From assembly GCA_020849625.1 (NCBI GenBank), contig JADLFV010000080.1, positions 1-64,000 on the forward strand: a DNA stretch of 64,000 nucleotides. The letters are read 5' to 3'. This DNA comes from Phycisphaeraceae bacterium (lineage in GTDB: Bacteria > Planctomycetota > Phycisphaerae > Phycisphaerales > Phycisphaeraceae). Below are positions 53,374-61,378 of this stretch, piece by piece. The notes beneath the pieces were generated by a model, which was given only the letters and a program-made list of their open reading frames with translations, was not told where the DNA came from and made no database searches. Made by a program: the position numbers and the translations under genes. Each line of letters starts with the position of its first letter. Position 1 is the first letter of the stretch.

Positions 53374-54216
53374 TTACATCTTCATAATCTTGTCCATGGC
53401 TGCGCTGGTGCGCTCGAGCAGACCGTCGCTGTGCGGGAGCATCTCCGCCACCAGTGTGCCGTCGTAGCCGACCTTGCGCAGCGCCTGCATGGTCGCCTGC
53501 CACGGCACGTCACCTTGCAGCAATTCGCAGAAGCTGTAGCTGCCGCTCCAGTCGAAGTTGAGCTTGTAGTCCTTGATGTGCACCCGGCGGATGCGCTGGC
53601 CCAGCAGTTCGATCCAGTGCGGCGGATACTGGTGATAGCCTAGCACATTGCCCACGTCGAAGTACACGCCCAGTCGCTTGCTGGCGAAGCTGTCCACGAA
53701 CTGGCACAACTCCAGCGGCGAATACATCAACCCGTTCCACACGTTCTCGATGCGCAGATCAACCCCAACGCGCTCGGCTGTGTCCAGCAGTTGCTTGCAG
53801 GCCTCACGGGCGCGATCGACTGCCACGTCGTAGCGGATGATGTCGGGGCAGATGGGGCTGGCCACCACGCCGGGCACGAAGAGCATGGCCTGACATCCCA
53901 GCCAGGCGGCCCGTTGCAGGGCGGCGGCGTGCAGCTCGATGCTGCGACGGCGCACGGCCGGGTCGTCGCTGGTGGGGTTGCTGCCCCAACTCATGCCGCT
54001 GGCCAGCGTTTGCAGGGCGAGCCCGCGCTGAGCGGCCAGGTCGCGGAAGCGTTCGCAGTCCGCCTGACTGGTGGCGACGTTCAGTGCGCCTTCGGGCCCG
54101 ATACACAGCTCGATGCCGGCAAAGCCCGCCGCTTTGGCGGCGTCCATGGCCCGGTCGATGGGTTCGGTGTTGCTCAGGCCGTCCCTGGTGGACCAGTAAC
54201 TGATGCATTTGATCAT
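53374..54216 (-). CDS. Sugar phosphate isomerase/epimerase-like TIM-barrel protein
   Basis: A 280-residue AP-endonuclease-2/xylose-isomerase-like barrel. Metal ligands are in the expected order: GIELCIGPEG, LRIENVWNG, GVYFDVGNVLGYHQYPPHW, RVHIKDYK and LVAEMLPH. ATG 54216 (MIKCISYWSTRDG) is chosen; the longer frame to 54279 reads into the operator. It is divergent from the ROK regulator and probably its main target gene, together with the Gfo/Idh/MocA gene that follows. Confidence 0.88.
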   Translation of the reverse strand: MIKCISYWSTRDGLSNTEPIDRAMDAAKAAGFAGIELCIGPEGALNVATSQADCERFRDLAAQRGLALQTLASGMSWGSNPTSDDPAVRRRSIELHAAALQRAAWLGCQAMLFVPGVVASPICPDIIRYDVAVDRAREACKQLLDTAERVGVDLRIENVWNGLMYSPLELCQFVDSFASKRLGVYFDVGNVLGYHQYPPHWIELLGQRIRRVHIKDYKLNFDWSGSYSFCELLQGDVPWQATMQALRKVGYDGTLVAEMLPHSDGLLERTSAAMDKIMKM

Positions 54217-54263
54217 GGCCGGCTCGCGGTGTGAGGGTTCAAAGTATCGCCAGGTCCCCCGGC

Positions 54264-54297
54264 ACATAATTATGATCACACACGATCATAATTGTGT
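54264..54297. promoter_or_regulatory. ROK operator palindrome
   Basis: ACATAATTATGATC (54264-54277) and GATCATAATTGTGT (54284-54297) form an inverted repeat of 14 bases with one mismatch and a six-base spacer. It lies between the divergent isomerase and ROK genes, ten bases before the TATAAT (54307-54312) of the ROK gene, so one site can control both directions. Confidence 0.75.
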
Positions 54298-54319
54298 CAA
54301 GCCTGGTATAATGCCGGGC

Positions 54320-55408
54320 ATGAGCCTGCCGGCCCGGCGAAAACGCGCAATGTTCGAATTGCTGGCCGCGGGGTCGCTCAGCCGCACGGAACTGGTGGCA
54401 AAGACCGACGTGCGCCGCAACACGATGTATGGCGATGTGACGGCATTGCTGTCGCAGCAGTTGGTGCGCGAGAGCGACGCTCTGGCCGCGGGAGTGGGTC
54501 GGCCGCGCACACCGCTGGAGATCGATGACCAATCGCGGCACGTGCTGGGGGTCTGCTTCCAGGCTGGTCGCATCGAGGTCGGCCGCTTCAATCTGCTGGG
54601 CCGGCCGCAGGGTGAATTGCTGATTCGCCGCACCAGCGCCCGATATTCGGTGCGGGCCGCAGCCGAGCTGATCGCTCGCTTGCGTAACCGAAAGACTTTT
54701 GCCGTGGGCGTCGCCATTCCCGGCTTCGTGGACCGCCAGCAGAACCGGGTTGCTTTCTCCATGGTGTTTCCACGACTCAAAGCGGTGAGTCTGGACCCGA
54801 TCCGCGAGGCGGCCGGCGATCAGCCTCTGGTGATGGAAGCCGAGTCGCAGGCCGTGGCCGCCCGCTGGTTGCTGACCCACGCCCGCGCCCCGCAGCAGGA
54901 CACGCTGCTGATCTATTTTGAAGATGGCGCGCTGGGCGCGGTGTTCCTCGTGCACGGCCGACCCAATCAGGGCTGCATCAGTGGCGCCAATGAACTGGGC
55001 CACAACCGATTGCAGGTCAAGACGCGGCGCTGCTACTGCGGCGGGGTGGGTTGCCTCGAGCGCATCTGCGACAGCCGCGATCTGAGCGCGCATGGCCTGC
55101 GCGGCGGTCTGGCCCGCGCCCTGGCTGCTGGGCGCGTCGATCATCCTGCCATTCAGCGCATGGTGAGACTGCTGGGCGTCGGTTTCGCCAACGCCATCAA
55201 CTTCACGCGGGCTTCCCACGTCATCATCGCCAGTCACCTGCCCGGCAGCGGTCCGCTGATCGATCGGCTGATCAGCGCGTCACGCAAACAGGTGCTGCCG
55301 CAGTTGCGCCAGCGTGTGCGCTACGATCGCTGGCCCGAGGCTCACGGCCGGTCCGCCCAGTCGGCGGCGTACCTGGCCCTGACGGCACTGTATTTTGAAA
55401 ACTGGTAA
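54320..55408 (+). CDS. ROK-family transcriptional regulator
   Basis: A 362-residue ROK regulator. The N-terminal winged helix (RKRAMFELLAAGSLSRTELV, KTDVRRNTMYGDVTALLSQQ) is followed by a sugar-kinase-like fold (FAVGVAIPGFVD). The zinc signature, a GH followed by CYCGGVGCLE (in GANELGHNRLQVKTRRCYCG), is complete. The ATP-phosphate motif of true ROK kinases is altered (IYFEDGALGAVF), so it is a regulator, not a kinase. TATAAT at 54307-54312 overlaps an in-frame ATG at 54311, so the message may start at or near ATG 54320 and be leaderless. Confidence 0.88.
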   Translation: MSLPARRKRAMFELLAAGSLSRTELVAKTDVRRNTMYGDVTALLSQQLVRESDALAAGVGRPRTPLEIDDQSRHVLGVCFQAGRIEVGRFNLLGRPQGELLIRRTSARYSVRAAAELIARLRNRKTFAVGVAIPGFVDRQQNRVAFSMVFPRLKAVSLDPIREAAGDQPLVMEAESQAVAARWLLTHARAPQQDTLLIYFEDGALGAVFLVHGRPNQGCISGANELGHNRLQVKTRRCYCGGVGCLERICDSRDLSAHGLRGGLARALAAGRVDHPAIQRMVRLLGVGFANAINFTRASHVIIASHLPGSGPLIDRLISASRKQVLPQLRQRVRYDRWPEAHGRSAQSAAYLALTALYFENW

Positions 55409-55645
55409 ATCATTCGGAAAATCAAGGATTTTTACACCGCTGCTCAGCCGCGGCGGGTGGATGAGCAGGAACGCTGCACAGCAGAAACGCGGCAACTGGT
55501 GGACGCCCTCGACCTGTTAATCTGGGTGGTATGCGCCTGGTGGTTGGGCAGGGCACAACAAGGCACCACGATTGCCGGCTGGATGGATCTGATCTGGCCG
55601 CCATGGAAGGCGTCCGCGGATCGCTCAATATTTGTTCAAAATCCC

Positions 55646-55673
55646 TTGCATTCGTAATATATTCGGCTATAGT
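55646..55673 (+). promoter_or_regulatory. Promoter of the first LamG/PEP-CTERM gene with long leader
   Basis: TTGCAT (55646-55651) and TATAGT (55668-55673) are separated by 16 bases in an otherwise GC-rich region. The gene starts at 55935, giving a leader of about 255 bases in which I see no known riboswitch. The stretch 55409-55645 holds nothing else recognisable. Confidence 0.55.
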
Positions 55674-55934
55674 ATTATTAACGGGTAAGTCACCGCCTCG
55701 TTGCAGGCATGCTGCCCGTTCTGGAGAAAGACACGGGCTTCCAAGCCCAATCCAAATCAAAACTTACCTTGGACAGCGACGACTTGTCTTTATGTCTTGG
55801 TGGTGTCGGTAAATGCTGACATGCGATGCAGGAGGTACATGGTTCACAATGCAGGCTACAAGTGACATGTGATTGGTTTGAGTTGTTAACCTGAACGAAC
55901 AACTCTTCACTTACTCATTTTCAGAGGAGAACAG

Positions 55935-57047
55935 ATGATGATTCCAAACAAGAAACGCTTCGTGCAATCGCTTTGCACAGCAGGTGTTCTGCTGAGCTGC
56001 TCACTGGCACAGGCCGCCATCAGCACGGGCCTGCAAGGCTACTACAAGCTGAACGAAAACAGCGGCACGGCCCTGGGCACCACGGTGGTCAATTCCGGTT
56101 CGGTTGCTGAGAACGGCGTGATCTTCAGCAGCACAGGTCAAGCAATGGACGCGGTCAATGAGCCGGGCCAATTGGGCACCAGTTATCACTTCGACGGCAT
56201 CGGCGGCGCCGACGCGACCACCAACAACGCCGTCCTGGTGGGCACGACCATCGGCAACAACCTCAATGCCACCGACACCGTGACCATCAGCGCCTGGGTC
56301 AATCCCGACCTCTACCGCAGCGGCACCACCGCCAGCAGCCGCAGCTATATCCTCGGCACTGACACTGACATCGTGCTGGCCGTCGGTTTGGCCAACGCCG
56401 GAACAACTGGAAAGATCCTCTGGAGCTACAAGGCCGGCCTCAACACCGATCAGACCGTCAGCTCGACCAACCTGGTCGTGCCCGTCAATGAATGGTCGAT
56501 GGTTTCCATTACTCGCGCCGGCGCTACCTCCAAGATGTATTTCAACGGTGTGCTGATTGACACCTTCACCAGGGACACCGGCAACTTCCAGCTCAGCGCC
56601 TTCGACCACGACCTCGACGGCGGCACCACGCCCGTGGACGTCGGCCTCTACCTGGGCACCATCTTCAACACCCCCGCCCGTGACTACATCGGCTACCTCG
56701 ACGAGGTCGGCATCTGGGTCGCCGAAGCTCGCACGGAAGAGGAAATCGCGGTGATACACGGCCTCAGCTACTTCGCTCAGGTCGAACTGAACGACACCGC
56801 CATGGATGATGTGCTGGCTGTGTTCAACGCCGCCAGCGGCAGCGCGCTGGCCGGCGGTTACACCTGGGGTTATGTCACCGGGCTGGCTTCGACCACCAAA
56901 GGCGAGATCGGCGGCTCGACGGCCGGCGGCGACGCCTGGATCGCCCTCGACGCCAGCGGCAACGGCGTGCAGATCATTCCCGAACCTGCCAGCATGATGT
57001 TACTGGCGGCCGGCGTCTCGATGGTTCTGTCCCGTCGTCGCAAATAA
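55935..57047 (+). CDS. LamG-domain protein with PEP-CTERM sorting signal
   Basis: A 370-residue exported protein with a signal peptide (about 1-28, ending AQA). One concanavalin A-like LamG domain (about 30-260) has the typical start GLQGYYKLNENSG, the segment TVTISAWVNPD and the C-terminal IGYLDEVGIW. The C-terminus IIPEPASMMLLAAGVSMVLS followed by RRRK is a PEP-CTERM signal processed by exosortase. It is a paralogue of the next gene (shared VAVxHGL and GNGVQI regions). Good AGAGGAG before ATG. Carbohydrate binding at the cell surface or in an exopolysaccharide matrix is likely. Confidence 0.9.
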   Translation: MMIPNKKRFVQSLCTAGVLLSCSLAQAAISTGLQGYYKLNENSGTALGTTVVNSGSVAENGVIFSSTGQAMDAVNEPGQLGTSYHFDGIGGADATTNNAVLVGTTIGNNLNATDTVTISAWVNPDLYRSGTTASSRSYILGTDTDIVLAVGLANAGTTGKILWSYKAGLNTDQTVSSTNLVVPVNEWSMVSITRAGATSKMYFNGVLIDTFTRDTGNFQLSAFDHDLDGGTTPVDVGLYLGTIFNTPARDYIGYLDEVGIWVAEARTEEEIAVIHGLSYFAQVELNDTAMDDVLAVFNAASGSALAGGYTWGYVTGLASTTKGEIGGSTAGGDAWIALDASGNGVQIIPEPASMMLLAAGVSMVLSRRRK

Positions 57048-57064
57048 TGCGGTTCCACTGAACT

Positions 57065-57098
57065 CACCGGGCGGCCCAAAGGCCGTCCGGTGCTTTTT
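57065..57098 (+). terminator. Rho-independent terminator
   Basis: CACCGGGCGGCC (57065-57076) pairs with GGCCGTCCGGTG (57081-57092) over a CAAA loop, with one G-T pair, and is followed by CTTTTT. The stem resembles that at 58681. Confidence 0.88.
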
Positions 57099-57303
57099 AA
57101 CAGGCGTGTTCCCGTGTGTTTGTGGTTGAGAACGTGGGTAATTCAACCTCAATGGGAAATCTTCATGGCCGACGCCTAATATGCTTGGCGGTATATGTTC
57201 CCTTCGCTGCCAGCCGCGGTGAAACGGTCCAGATGGAGACTCTGGCATAAACAACGAATTGCGTGTCTTGTTTTACTTGGTCCTACATTGAAGGAGATTC
57301 AAT

Positions 57304-58659
57304 ATGTATCAAAAGTTCACGTGGCACATCCTGTCGGCATGCGCGCTGGGCGTGGTGCTCAGCGGCTCGATGGCATTCGCTAATGTCAACGACAACCTGC
57401 TCGGCCACTGGAGCCTCAATGAGACCAACGCCGGCAGCACCACCGTGCTCAACACCGCGCCCGCTGCCCCCGTCGATGGCGAACGAACTACCACCACCGC
57501 CATCAACCAGACCGCGCCCGTGGGTACCGGCTATTTCTTCGACGGCCAGAACACCGACCCGGGCCGCCTCGACAACGTCTTCGTCGGCAACTACATCAGC
57601 GACAGCCTCATCAGCACCGACAAGCTGACCATGAGCATCTGGGCTAATCCGACCTATCTGCGCAGCCCCGGCAGCACTGTGGCCGCCAGCCGGCACATGA
57701 TGATCGGCGCCAACAGCCAACTGCAATTGGCCATCCGCGGCAATCAGAACCTCTACTTCAACTACGTGGTCAACACGGGCACGGAAGAAACACCCGTCCT
57801 GACCAACACCAACGTCGTTGGCGCATCCCTGAACCTCAACGAATGGGCTCACGTCGCCGTCACCCGCGATGGCACCGCCGTCAAAATCTACGTCAACGGC
57901 AAGCTGACCAACGATATCACCAGCCTGGCCGGCAACCATTACCTGGCTGCCTTCGATCACGACTTCGACGATCCGGATCCCATCAACAACCCCAATCCCC
58001 TGGCCACGCCCAACATCCGCGCCCTGTGGCTCGGGACCACCTCGATCAGCAGTGGCCTGACCCTGCGCGACTTCGATGGTTACCTCGATGATGCCGGCAT
58101 CTGGTCCGGCCGAGCTTTGTCCGCGCAGGAAGTCGCGGTGATGCACGGCTTGGCCAAGCACGTCGGCGTAGGCTTGAACGTCTATTCCCTGGATAACGTG
58201 CTGGCCAGATACAACGCCGCCAGCGGTTCCACCGGCGCCGGCGGATACCAGTGGTCCTACGCCACCGGCCTGCCCTCCAGCACCGTGGGCGAGACCGGCG
58301 GCAGCGCGGCCGGCCTGGACGCCTGGATCGTTCTGGATGCTGCCGGCAACGGCGTGCAGATCACCGGCACCCTGCACGACGGCGACGCCAACGGCGATGG
58401 CATGGTCAACCTGGCTGACCTTCAGATCCTCGGCGACAACTGGCAATCCAGCGGCGCCATCTGGGACCTGGCCGACTTCAGCGGCGACGGCACGGTCAAC
58501 CTGTCCGACCTACAGATCCTGGGTGACAACTGGGGCTTCGGCGTCGGGCCGGACATCAGCTTCGACGAAGCGCTGGCCATCGTGGGCGTGCCCGAGCCGA
58601 CCAGCTTGATTCTGCTGGCCGCGGGCGCTTCCCTGGTGGTGTCCCGTCGCAGAAAATAA
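57304..58659 (+). CDS. LamG-domain protein with dockerin-like repeats and PEP-CTERM
   Basis: A 451-residue exported protein. A signal peptide (about 1-28) precedes a LamG domain (about 30-285: DNLLGHWSLNETNAGS, LTMSIWANPTYL, FDGYLDDAGIW). Next comes a pair of EF-hand-like, dockerin-type repeats (DANGDGMVNLADLQILGDNW and FSGDGTVNLSDLQILGDNWG, about 360-410). The tail VPEPTSLILLAAGASLVVS followed by RRRK is a PEP-CTERM signal. A dockerin with PEP-CTERM suggests assembly on a surface scaffold or calcium-dependent contact. The upstream paralogue lacks the dockerin. AAGGAG precedes the ATG. Confidence 0.9.
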   Translation: MYQKFTWHILSACALGVVLSGSMAFANVNDNLLGHWSLNETNAGSTTVLNTAPAAPVDGERTTTTAINQTAPVGTGYFFDGQNTDPGRLDNVFVGNYISDSLISTDKLTMSIWANPTYLRSPGSTVAASRHMMIGANSQLQLAIRGNQNLYFNYVVNTGTEETPVLTNTNVVGASLNLNEWAHVAVTRDGTAVKIYVNGKLTNDITSLAGNHYLAAFDHDFDDPDPINNPNPLATPNIRALWLGTTSISSGLTLRDFDGYLDDAGIWSGRALSAQEVAVMHGLAKHVGVGLNVYSLDNVLARYNAASGSTGAGGYQWSYATGLPSSTVGETGGSAAGLDAWIVLDAAGNGVQITGTLHDGDANGDGMVNLADLQILGDNWQSSGAIWDLADFSGDGTVNLSDLQILGDNWGFGVGPDISFDEALAIVGVPEPTSLILLAAGASLVVSRRRK

Positions 58660-58680
58660 TGTGGTGCTAACAATCTGACA

Positions 58681-58712
58681 CCCCGGGCGGTCTGATGGCC
58701 GTCCGGGGTTTT
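58681..58712 (+). terminator. Rho-independent terminator
   Basis: CCCCGGGCGG (58681-58690) pairs with CCGTCCGGGG (58699-58708) with one G-T pair and an eight-base loop, followed by TTTT. It is similar in stem sequence to the terminator of the upstream paralogue, so gene and terminator were probably duplicated together. Confidence 0.85.
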
Positions 58713-58776
58713 CACAGCTATAATCAGTATAGTTGGATATAGTTGCAGCGGTCACCCCTCTCCCTCGGAGCCTGTC

Positions 58777-59628
58777 ATGGCAGCAAAACGAGCCGCTCGG
58801 CGCACAGCTTTCACTCTCATCGAACTGCTGGTGGTCATCAGTATCATCGCACTGTTGATCTCCATCCTGCTGCCGGCCTTGCGCAAGGCCCGCGCCGCCG
58901 GCCGCATCGCCGCCTGCCTCAGCAACGTTCGCCAACTCGCCGCGGCGGGTGCGGGTTATGCCGTCGATCAGAAAGGTGCTTTCCCATTTCACTATCCCAG
59001 ACAGATTGAAATTCCGCTTTCAACGCAGGGGTACAACTTCACTGAATTTGCAGAGGATGTCGAGCATGCTTCAATGGGTGCGACTTTAAAGCCGGGTCCT
59101 GATGGGCAGAACATCTGGTATGGCGGTTGGGCCTATTACATGTACAAATACATCAGGACTCAGCCGGCTTTCATCTGTCCTGCACAGCTCGATGATCCCA
59201 GAATGCAGGCGGTCTCGAATCTGAATGTTCGTAACAGTTATCGTGCCAACGGCATTGTCACTCGGTTCGGCCTCGACTTCTTCAAACGACCCAGCACGGT
59301 GGTCTCGGTCTGTGACAGTCAGTCCACCACGTGGTTGAGCACCATCGGCTGCCGCAGCAATTACAGCGAAGTGGGAAAAAGCTGGGAAACGGACGCGGTC
59401 TGGAGCGGTTGGATGCGATTGGGCAGCGGCAGCAACATCGCACTGGTCCCGCACGATAAAGGGCGAAACTACGGTTTTGGCGATGGTCACGGTGAATACA
59501 TCCCCGGCAGCGAAATCACCAGCCTGAAGTTCGGTCTGCTCATTCAAGGCGAGGACAAGCCGGAGGCTGGGCCGGATACCGGCAACAGCTACACCAATCC
59601 CGGCCGCCTTGGTGCGATCTTTAACTGA
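58777..59628 (+). CDS. Prepilin-like protein (H-x9-DG type)
   Basis: A 283-residue prepilin with the processing site and helix [20 protein letters not shown] at residues 12-31. The C-terminal half has [19 protein letters not shown], the planctomycete H-x9-DG-type pattern. Such proteins are thought to be assembled by type II secretion or type IV pilus-like machines. It lies directly after the two PEP-CTERM genes. Codon use in the middle section is less GC-biased than in the N-terminal part. Confidence 0.87.
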   Translation: MAAKRAARRTAFTLIELLVVISIIALLISILLPALRKARAAGRIAACLSNVRQLAAAGAGYAVDQKGAFPFHYPRQIEIPLSTQGYNFTEFAEDVEHASMGATLKPGPDGQNIWYGGWAYYMYKYIRTQPAFICPAQLDDPRMQAVSNLNVRNSYRANGIVTRFGLDFFKRPSTVVSVCDSQSTTWLSTIGCRSNYSEVGKSWETDAVWSGWMRLGSGSNIALVPHDKGRNYGFGDGHGEYIPGSEITSLKFGLLIQGEDKPEAGPDTGNSYTNPGRLGAIFN

Positions 59629-59820
59629 GGCCGCGATCCACTGCCTGCCCGTCCCGCGCGACATGATGTATTTATCCCGCGTGCCCGGCCCGGGTCTGAC
59701 GATACTCATACCCTTAGATTCAATATCTGGCACGCCGAGTTGATCCATGACTGATCCGCCGCTGCGGGTTGCCTATCATTCCAGGCCTCGGCGGTCTTTG
59801 TTACACTCACTGGCTGATTT

Positions 59821-59939
59821 ACAACCCTCTTCCTCGGGAGAGGGCAGGGTGAGGGCGGAAAATCAAGGGGGTCGATTCGATGATTGGTAACACATGGAAT
59901 TCGGCCCTCACCCCAACCCTCTCCCTGGGGGAGAGGGGG
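59821..59939 (-). repeat. MITE-like inverted repeat, copy 2 (CCCTCTCCC arms)
   Basis: The arms (59821-59860 and 59902-59939) match the arms of the element at 4786-4902, but in inverted orientation. The 40-base core between the arms is unrelated to that of copy 1. It lies between the prepilin gene and the sulfatase maturase. Confidence 0.85.
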
Positions 59940-59998
59940 ATTAAGAGAGCCTCTTCTACCCACGCAACAGGAAAAAGCAGCCTTATTCTCGCTCGGCC

Positions 59999-61378
59999 AT
60001 GACCCAGATTTCTCCGCAAATCCTGCACAGCAGGCTCGGTCAGCCCCATCGGCGGGCTGCGCCCGGCTTCCACGTCATGGTCAAGCCCATCGGGCCGATC
60101 TGCAATCTTGACTGCACCTACTGCTACTACCTCGAGAAAGAGCGCTTTTATCCCCAGGAGCGCACCTGGAAGATGAACGACCAGGTGCTCGACAATTACA
60201 TCAAACAGTTCATCGACGCCTATCCGGCCGAAGCACAGGAGATTCCCTTCGCCTGGCAGGGCGGTGAGCCGACGCTATTGGGCGTGCGCTTTTTCGAGAA
60301 GGTGGTGGAGATTCAGAAGAAATACGCTGCCGGCCGCACGGTGACCAACGCTTTACAAACCAACGGCACGCTGCTGGATGACGAGTGGGGCGCTTTCCTC
60401 GGCCGCAACAAGTTCCTCATCGGCATCAGCATCGACGGCCCACCGGAATTGCACGATCACTACCGCGTCGATAAGAAGCAGCAACCCACTTCGCATGACG
60501 TGTTGCGCGGGCTGGGCGTGCTCAAAAAGCATGGCGTTGATTTCAATACGCTCACCGTCGTCAACCGCGTCAACTCGCTGCATCCCATACAGGTGTATGA
60601 ATACCTCCGGGGGTGCGGCTCGCGCTTCTTCCAGTTCATTCCCCTGGTCGAGCGCCTGCCCGAGCAGACGCTGCCCACCGTGGAGGGCAAACACATCCTG
60701 GCTGAACCGCTGGCCCCGGGTGAAACCAAGCGCACCGCGGTCACCGACTGGAGCGTCGAGCCCAAACAGTTCGGCCGCTTCCTGTGTGAGATTTTCGATC
60801 GCTGGGTGCGCAGCGACGTGGGGCGCATCTTCGTGCAGCAGTTCGACGTGGCGTTAGGCAACTGGGCCGGCGCGGGCAGTTCGCTCTGTCACTTCGCCGA
60901 GACCTGCGGCCGGGCGGTGGTCATGGAGCACAACGGCGACGTCTATTCCTGCGACCACTTCGTCTATCCCCGCTATCACCTGGGCAACATCGAGCAGACC
61001 ACGCTGGGCGAGATGCTCGAATCGCCCGAGCAGATCAAGTTCGGCAATGACAAGGCGGACACCCTGCCGCGCTATTGCCGTGAGTGCGAAGTGCGCTTCG
61101 CCTGCAACGGCGAATGTCCCAAGCACCGTTTCATCTACACCCCCGACGGCGAGCCGGGCCTGAATTATCTGTGTGCGGGGTACCGGCAATTCTTCAATCA
61201 CATCGATCCCTACATGAAGACGATGGCGCAGTTGCTCCAGGCCGGCCGCGCCCCGTCGCAGATCATGGGCATGCTGGCGCGGCCGAATCCCGGCGACGAA
61301 GCCAAAGTCGGCCGCAACGATCCCTGCCCCTGCGGCAGCGGCCGCAAATACAAAAAGTGCTGCGGGCAATCGGCCTGA
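59999..61378 (+). CDS. Anaerobic sulfatase-maturating enzyme (radical SAM) with SEC-C tail
   Basis: A 459-residue radical-SAM enzyme that oxidises Cys or Ser of sulfatases to formylglycine in the cytoplasm. CNLDCTYCYYLEKERFYP is the radical cluster motif, WQGGEPTLLG the SAM-binding strand, and CRECEVRFACNGECPKH with an earlier CHFAETCG and CDHF hold the auxiliary clusters (SPASM). The last 25 residues (DPCPCGSGRKYKKCCG) are a SEC-C zinc motif not typical of characterised maturases. The cytoplasmic sulfatase at 29479 has the matching CSPAR site. Its stop is immediately followed by the phosphatase ATG. Confidence 0.93.
   Translation: MTQISPQILHSRLGQPHRRAAPGFHVMVKPIGPICNLDCTYCYYLEKERFYPQERTWKMNDQVLDNYIKQFIDAYPAEAQEIPFAWQGGEPTLLGVRFFEKVVEIQKKYAAGRTVTNALQTNGTLLDDEWGAFLGRNKFLIGISIDGPPELHDHYRVDKKQQPTSHDVLRGLGVLKKHGVDFNTLTVVNRVNSLHPIQVYEYLRGCGSRFFQFIPLVERLPEQTLPTVEGKHILAEPLAPGETKRTAVTDWSVEPKQFGRFLCEIFDRWVRSDVGRIFVQQFDVALGNWAGAGSSLCHFAETCGRAVVMEHNGDVYSCDHFVYPRYHLGNIEQTTLGEMLESPEQIKFGNDKADTLPRYCRECEVRFACNGECPKHRFIYTPDGEPGLNYLCAGYRQFFNHIDPYMKTMAQLLQAGRAPSQIMGMLARPNPGDEAKVGRNDPCPCGSGRKYKKCCGQSA

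Noticed and set aside
55674-55934. Riboswitch in the long leader of the first LamG gene
   Set aside because: I looked for c-di-GMP, cobalamin and other common cores and saw no matching conserved blocks. Only a long unstructured-looking leader can be claimed.
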